From positions 1 through 11,745 of the forward strand of contig JASLFR010000089.1 in the NCBI GenBank assembly GCA_030150565.1: a stretch of DNA of 11,745 bases, given 5' to 3'. Each line of letters opens with the position of its first letter. The stretch's first letter is position 1. Below, one piece after another: positions 7,535-11,745 of this stretch. This stretch comes from Cardiobacteriales bacterium. Its GTDB lineage: Bacteria > Pseudomonadota > Gammaproteobacteria > Cardiobacteriales > Wohlfahrtiimonadaceae. The notes below the pieces were generated by a model. The model was not told where the DNA came from and searched no databases. It worked only from the letters and a program-made list of their open reading frames with translations. Made by a program: the position numbers and the translations under genes.

Positions 7535-8350
7535 TTACGGCGCTCTACCTATTTTATTAAAGTAGCGATCGACCAATCCACGAAAAATGAGTGATTCATT
7601 AATGGTGATCCCTGAATTAGCGCAAAACTGGGTATAGTAGCGGGAATTTCCCCCCGTAAAAAGGATCTCATCGATGGGATATCGCTCTTTTACCGCATTA
7701 ATCAAGCCTAAAATAAGGTAGTAATGCCCATTGATCGCCCCTACGTTAATCGCTTCTTGTGTATTGGTTCCCATCACACTATTGCTACTTTGATACTCAT
7801 ATTTACGAAGAAGAGAGGCGCGATTTAAGAGAGCATCCAAACTTGAGCGGAGCCCTGGGGTAATGGTAGTTCCTACAAAACGTCCTTTCTGGGTAAAGAA
7901 GAGGGTTGTGGCTGTCCCAAGTGAGACGATAGCGCTATTTTCGCTTCGGTAATGGGCGCGATACCCATAATAGTTAGCGATGAAGTCAGCCCCAAGCTCT
8001 GAGAGATTATCGAGAATAAAATCATCACTCTCAACAGGCAGATCGTTACGAAGATTGTAGACGGGGAGTTGATACGCCACTCCAAGCTGCTCAATTCGAT
8101 CATTAATAGGGGGGACGACAGAGACATAGAGGAGTGCATCGAACCCTTTTGTTTTTAGATCGTTACGGATCGTTGAGGTGAGATTGTGGGAGAGAAGCGC
8201 CTCATCAATCGTGCGTTTAAATCCTGAGCCCGATTGCCCTCGCACCTCTTCTGTCAATGGGCGAATGAGAGGGGTGATCTCTTTGGTCTCATCATTGTAG
8301 TAGCGGATATCGCAGGTGGTATTTCCCGCATCGATTAGTAGTAGCTTCAC
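7535..8350 (-). CDS. coaX: Type III pantothenate kinase
   Basis: First step of coenzyme A synthesis: ATP-dependent phosphorylation of pantothenate in the cytoplasm. The 271 residues show the ASKHA-fold motifs of CoaX: DAGNT (7-11, phosphate loop), SVVP (77-80), GAD (120-122) with the expected catalytic base Asp122, SLGTATT (143-149), TPGL (164-167), GTNT (194-197), TGG (232-234) and the C-terminal GLV (258-260). Two positions look unusual: the Arg that commonly follows the catalytic Asp (GADR or GxDR) is Phe123, and the polar residue usually after GTATT is Leu. The start is GTG (8348-8350), seven bases after GAGGGA (8358-8363). It lies 39 bases after the comEC stop and 50 before lpxK, in an apparent operon. 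CoaX enzymes are insensitive to CoA feedback as a class; that is family knowledge, not seen here. Confidence 0.92.
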   Translation of the reverse strand: MKLLLIDAGNTTCDIRYYNDETKEITPLIRPLTEEVRGQSGSGFKRTIDEALLSHNLTSTIRNDLKTKGFDALLYVSVVPPINDRIEQLGVAYQLPVYNLRNDLPVESDDFILDNLSELGADFIANYYGYRAHYRSENSAIVSLGTATTLFFTQKGRFVGTTITPGLRSSLDALLNRASLLRKYEYQSSNSVMGTNTQEAINVGAINGHYYLILGLINAVKERYPIDEILFTGGNSRYYTQFCANSGITINESLIFRGLVDRYFNKIGRAP

Positions 8351-8389
8351 GTAAAATCCCTCTTCTGAGGCGTTTAAAAGCCTCTTAGT

Positions 8390-10660
8390 CTACCACTCTT
8401 TCTCCACTCTTTTGAGCCACCAGAAGCGTTTTCGCTCATCAAAGTAGTGGATGTGCTCTTTAAGCGATCTCGAAGATGGAGAAAGGGGGATAAATATCGT
8501 TCCATAATAGCTATTTAGCGCCTCTTGAACTTTTAAGAGAGGGTGGAAAGATGGGTGAATATTACGCGTTGAGAAGAGATAGAGGGGAGGATTCTCATCC
8601 AAAAAGAGGGGCTTGCGGTTAGAGAGCCCTTGATTAGGTGCAAGAATCAGGTGGGGTTTGGGGTGTCGGCTTAACGCCTCCCACTCTGTAACGGTGAGAT
8701 CCCCTAAAAGCCAGATCTCTTTTCGTTTCTCCCCTTCGCTGATGGTGAGTCGATAGGCGCAACTGCTCTCCACTTCATTAAACGCCTCGAGCGTAAAAGA
8801 CTCCTTCATCAATCTGTATCCCTTACAGCTTGTTGAGTAGGGGAGGAAGGGGGTGAGCTCTGGGGGAAGAATCGGTAGCGCTTCTGGAAATCTTCGGCGA
8901 ACTGTACGAAATCCCCCCATATGGTGCTGATTATCTCTACTGATTAAGAGATAAGAGGGGGGCGGTAATTTTAATCGCTCAATAGTGGGGAGAATAAGGT
9001 GCGTTCCACTCTCAAAGCCTCGAAAATAGCTTCCCGTATCGAAGAGAATGATCTCTTTATCAATTTTGATGATTGTTGCTAACCCCTCATTAACAGGGAG
9101 TTGAAGGAGAAAAGAGCGCTCTTTAAAGACTCGATCATTTAGAGTGATAGAGAGGAGAGCAGTTACGATTAACGTTAGTGTAAGTCGACTCTTAATGGAA
9201 CGTTTTAAGTGAAAGAGAGGGGTAAGAAGCGCCAGCGCTAAGAGGAGCGATGCGATTAAGGGGGGAGGAGAAAGAGTGAGCGATGCAAAGGGGAGCTGCT
9301 GAAGTTGCTTTAAAAGCGCAAGGAGCCAACGGATTCCCTCATCAGCAATGATGAGAGGAGGGTGCCCTCAGAGAGGAGTTATTAGACTTAAGAGAAGCCC
9401 AATTAGAAGCGAGGGCAAGATGATGAGTGTCATAAAGGGGATGGCGATGAGATTCGCAATGAAGCTGATGAGGGAGAGCTCCCCAAAAAAGTGGGCAGTA
9501 AAGGGGATTACGAAGAGGGTAACGAGCGCTTGAGTGGTGAGGAGCAGCGGGATTGGGCTTAATTGAAAACGACTATTAATCAACATAAGGAGTGCCACTG
9601 TTCCAAATGAGAGCCAAAAACCGATCGTAAGGGGTGAAAAGGGGGAGAAAGAGAGGAGCATTAGGAGCGCAAAGGAGAGATTAGAGAGGGAGAGGATTTT
9701 AATCCGTAAGATAAGTGCAATCATCGCCGTAAGAAACATCATTAAGGCGCGCTGAGTCGGGAGGGAGAAGCCAGCAAGTAGAGCGTAGAGAAGGGCAGAG
9801 AGAAGCGCCATAACGGCAGCCCATTGATAGGGGCGATTAAATCCATTGAGCTTTTGTGTCAGCATCAGCCCTAAAAGCGTACGAATCAATATAAAGCCCC
9901 AAAGAGCCACAAGCGTAAGATGAAGCCCTGAGATTGAGAAGAGATGAATCGTCCCCGTCTCTCTTAAACGTTGCCAATGCTCCTCACTCATACCTTGCGT
10001 TATCCCAACCGAGAGTGCGCTTAACTCCGCTGCATGGGGATAACCCCGCTCTTTGAGTGATCGATCTATCTTCTGCCTCAGATCCTCTATTTTTGATGGG
10101 GGTGAGCGATCAATCTTTTCAAGATCGAGCTCCTTTGGGAGGATTCGTCCATTTCCAATCACTCTTTGGGATAGAAATCGTAATCGCTTACTGGAGGAAG
10201 CGGGGGAGATCGCCCCATTTTTCGGGGTGATTCTAAGAGGAAGGGTGAGGGTGCTCCCTTTGATGAGCTCTTGATTGAGTGTTTTAGGAGGGTTGTAGAG
10301 ATCGATTCTCCAACCTATTAATGCGGGGTCGGGAGCTGTGAGCAGTTGGAGACGAATACGTTCATAGTTAGGATTCTGCTCAACCACTGTTATCCGAAAC
10401 TCCCCCTCCATAGGGAGGAGTGCTTCCGCTTCTCTATACTGAATTAGGTGGGGTGTAGTGATTAGAGTGCCCCAAATAAACCCGATAGAGAGGAATCTTA
10501 AGCGGTATTTACCAATTTTTGGAACGCTTTTATGGAAAGAGAGGAGGAGGGGAAGAGTAGAAAGAGATATAAGGGAGAGAAGAAGAGGAAGAGAGTGGGA
10601 GAGAGGGGTAAGAATGAGATAGAGAGTCGCAAAAAGTGCTCCAATAGCGAGTTGAATCAT
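8390..10660 (-). pseudogene. comEC: comEC, DNA-uptake channel gene interrupted by one in-frame TGA
   Basis: One continuous frame of 757 codons including the final TAG, the normal ComEC/Rec2 length, broken only by TGA at 9368-9370 (codon 431). Before the stop: N-terminal helices, the OB-like DUF4131 region (about 85-180), and the Competence domain with ALSVGITQG (215-223), TGTIHLFSISGLHL (235-248), YALLAGFSLPTQRA (292-305) and FWLSFGTVALL (348-358). After the stop the same frame continues with more helices and the metallo-beta-lactamase domain: PVNEG (522-526), FDTG (540-543), SRDNQHHMGG (574-583), LLGD (651-654), NQG (676-678). No in-frame ATG or GTG occurs for about 150 codons after the TGA, so separate translation of the tail is unlikely. 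ComEC carries single-stranded DNA across the inner membrane in natural transformation. ATG 10658-10660 has no clear ribosome site. A sequencing error is the main alternative. Confidence 0.88.
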
Positions 10661-10674
10661 AATTTTTAGCGATT

Positions 10675-10700
10675 AAAAAAGCTGAACGGATCAGCTTTTT
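10675..10700 (-). terminator. Terminator between the tail-anchored protein gene and comEC
   Basis: Stem AAAAAGCTGA with TCAGCTTTTT around the loop ACGGA (10686-10690). The leftward reading has six T residues right after the stem. It ends the 10732-11070 gene 31 bases past its stop, and lies just 14 bases before the comEC ATG. comEC therefore needs either read-through or a promoter in this short gap, where I found no good one. The plus-strand reading is also T-rich. Confidence 0.85.
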
Positions 10701-10731
10701 AAAGGTTTTTTACGATTTTTAAGAGGGATCT

Positions 10732-11070
10732 TTAATCGAAATAGAGAAGCGCAATCACCAAAAGGGCGATTAGAGCAATGTAGATTGGTGTTCTACTACG
10801 GCGCTTATATTTAACGAAATCATTCTCTTTATACCCTTCGTTATACATCCGCTCAAGGCTCGCTTCACTCGCTTTAGGGCGGGTTGATCCGCGACGCGCC
10901 TCTTCCTCCTTTCTGCGCGCCTCTTGAGCTGCAGGGCTATCATCAGCTACAAGGGAGAGCCCTTCGATATTGATCTCTTGTGCTTGCTCTTTCTCTTGCT
11001 GCAATAAGGGGGCCTCTTCATCAGCAAGCGTTAAGGGGGGGATATTATTCTGTTTCTCTTTACCATTCAC
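10732..11070 (-). CDS. Acidic, tail-anchored membrane protein of unknown function
   Basis: A 112-residue protein I cannot assign to a family. Residues 1-86 are highly charged and probably disordered: Glu/Gln-rich (EEAPLLQQEKEQAQE, 18-32) and then Glu/Arg-rich (QEARRKEEEARRGSTRP, 49-65). A basic patch KYKRRSR (87-93) leads straight into a single C-terminal hydrophobic helix TPIYIALIALLVIALLYF (94-111). This predicts an inner-membrane tail anchor with the charged part in the cytoplasm. The GTG start at 11068-11070 is seven bases after AAGGAG (11078-11083), a strong site. Its own promoter and terminator bracket it, which supports a real single-gene unit. It is divergent from ilvD, with nothing in its sequence to link it to amino acid synthesis. 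Confidence 0.8.
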   Translation of the reverse strand: MNGKEKQNNIPPLTLADEEAPLLQQEKEQAQEINIEGLSLVADDSPAAQEARRKEEEARRGSTRPKASEASLERMYNEGYKENDFVKYKRRSRTPIYIALIALLVIALLYFD

Positions 11071-11102
11071 AATTAGACTCCTTTTCGATTAGTTGCCACC
11101 CA

Positions 11103-11130
11103 ATAATAGAGAGATGATTCTTAAGATCAA
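11103..11130 (-). promoter_or_regulatory. Candidate promoter of the tail-anchored protein gene
   Basis: Minus-strand TTGATC (11125-11130) and TATTAT (11103-11108) are 16 bases apart, matching four and five of six consensus positions. It gives a leader of about 25 nt before the GTG start. The plus-strand heptamer GATCAAT that overlaps the -35 recurs at 11150-11156, 25 bases away, as a possible direct-repeat protein site. Confidence 0.5.
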
Positions 11131-11244
11131 TGATCTCTATCACGATTTTGATCAATAGTAGAAGATATTGAAAAGGGGTGCAAATCGTTTAGAGCGGCTT
11201 ACGCTTCTCCTCCTCTTATCTTGCGCTATATTTCTAAAATTGTG

Positions 11245-11253
11245 TGGTATCTT
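11245..11253 (+). promoter_or_regulatory. Candidate extended -10 promoter of ilvD
   Basis: TGGTATCTT (11245-11253) fits an extended -10 (TG, one base, TATCTT). No good -35 lies at 16-18 bases upstream, as is common for extended -10 promoters. The predicted leader of about 90 nt contains the GC-rich hairpin at 11279-11305. Confidence 0.35.
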
Positions 11254-11278
11254 AAAAAATCGTTTTAATCAAATAGAG

Positions 11279-11305
11279 AGGGGGAGGTGGGATGCCCCCC
11301 CTTTT
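11279..11305 (+). promoter_or_regulatory. GC-rich hairpin with T tail in the ilvD leader
   Basis: AGGGGG (11279-11284) can pair with CCCCCT (11297-11302), followed by three more T residues. An alternative tight hairpin GGG-ATG-CCC lies inside. The structure is 45 bases upstream of the ilvD start. It could be a weak terminator or attenuator, or a processing site. I see no ATG-started leader peptide rich in Ile, Leu or Val codons before it, so classical ilv attenuation is not shown. Confidence 0.35.
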
Positions 11306-11349
11306 CGAGCGTATCTAATTTAATCTATCGAGAATATTGAGAGGAGATC

Positions 11350-11745
11350 ATGGTGAAATACCCTAAATATCGATCACACACATCAACCCAAGGGCGGAAT
11401 ATGGCAGGGGCTCGAGCACTTTGGCGGGCAACGGGGATGAGAGATGAGGATTTTAAAAAGCCGATTATTGCGGTGGCAAACTCCTTTACCCAATTTGTGC
11501 CAGGGCATGTACATCTTAAAGATTTAGGGCAGATGGTTGCGCGCGAAATTGAAGCTGCGGGGGGCGTCGCAAAAGAGTTTAATACCATCGCTGTAGATGA
11601 TGGTATTGCTATGGGGCATGATGGAATGCTCTACTCACTCCCAAGCCGTGATCTCATTGCAGATTCTGTAGAGTATATGGTGAATGCACATTGTGCAGAT
11701 GCGTTGATCTGTATCTCTAACTGCGACAAAATCACCCCCGGAATG
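11350..11745 (+). CDS. ilvD: Dihydroxy-acid dehydratase, N-terminal 132 residues (runs off right edge)
   Basis: Iron-sulfur enzyme of isoleucine and valine synthesis that dehydrates 2,3-dihydroxy acids to 2-keto acids in the cytoplasm. The visible 132 codons match E. coli IlvD nearly residue for residue after the start: GRNMAGARALWRATGM (15-30), NSFTQFVPGH (44-53), AVDDGIAMGHDGMLYS (81-96) with metal-binding acids, and SNCDKITPGM (123-132) with the cluster-ligand Cys125. ATG 11350 has a purine-rich site (GAGAGGAG, 11339-11346) only three bases away from its end; a GTG one codon later has a more usual spacing, and either choice changes only one residue. The C-terminal four-fifths lie outside the window. 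It is divergent from the tail-anchored protein gene. Confidence 0.97.
   Translation, partial: MVKYPKYRSHTSTQGRNMAGARALWRATGMRDEDFKKPIIAVANSFTQFVPGHVHLKDLGQMVAREIEAAGGVAKEFNTIAVDDGIAMGHDGMLYSLPSRDLIADSVEYMVNAHCADALICISNCDKITPGM

Noticed and set aside
8367..8384. Hairpin GAGGC/GCCTC between comEC and coaX as a terminator
   Set aside because: The five-base stem has an eight-base loop and no T run; coaX follows within 39 bases in the same direction.
8390..8920. The 176-codon frame starting at 8920 as a separate gene
   Set aside because: It begins at an internal methionine (HHMGG) of the ComEC metallo-beta-lactamase domain; the same frame continues upstream to the TGA without a break.
9368..9370. 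TGA in comEC as a selenocysteine codon or evidence of a recoded genetic code
   Set aside because: No ComEC selenoprotein is known, the position is not a redox-active site, and rhtA ends on TGA ahead of a clear terminator, so TGA is used as a stop.
1..11745. DNA uptake sequences, CRISPR repeats, insertion sequences, tRNA genes or attachment sites
   Set aside because: I looked for repeated uptake words (Neisseria, Cardiobacterium and Pasteurella types), regularly spaced repeats, transposase motifs and tRNA-like cloverleaf ends and found none that I could support by eye.

Overview
This 11.7 kb window is bacterial chromosome. Close resemblance to Escherichia coli RhtA, RNase R, LpxK and IlvD, plus a lipid A gene, points to a Gram-negative gammaproteobacterium of medium-to-low GC. 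The combination of a type III pantothenate kinase, a Tat-exported type II sulfide:quinone oxidoreductase and a comEC-lpxK neighbourhood without msbA would fit a Cardiobacteriales-like lineage such as Ignatzschineria or Wohlfahrtiimonas. That placement is inference from memory, not a search result.

Left part (1-2002): the N-terminal half of a GNAT acetyltransferase runs leftward off the edge, possibly preceded by a 33-codon small ORF. Divergent from it, a YdiI/PaaI-type hotdog acyl-CoA thioesterase and an RhtA-like amino acid exporter run rightward. The thioesterase is followed by an intrinsic terminator, and the exporter ends in a hairpin that also serves the convergent genes to its right.

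Sulfide operon (2003-3908, minus strand): a good promoter drives a Tat-signal type II sulfide:quinone oxidoreductase. It is followed after 32 nt by a small three-helix membrane protein resembling DUF5368. The arrangement suggests sulfide oxidation linked to the quinone pool from the outer face of the inner membrane.

Housekeeping block (4016-10700, minus strand, transcription order comEC, coaX, lpxK, rnr): competence channel gene, type III pantothenate kinase, lipid A 4'-kinase and RNase R. comEC is one continuous frame of 757 codons broken by a single in-frame TGA at codon 431, and its C-terminal metallo-beta-lactamase domain has lost key metal-ligand residues. This is the strongest anomaly in the window. 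coaX sits where many relatives carry msbA.

Right part (10732-11745): a small acidic, tail-anchored protein of unknown function on the minus strand, divergent from ilvD (dihydroxy-acid dehydratase, truncated by the window edge). The ilvD leader carries a GC-rich hairpin followed by four T residues. No tRNA, rRNA, CRISPR array, insertion sequence or phage gene was seen. Most of the window is ordinary core genome; I found no convincing new multi-gene system.
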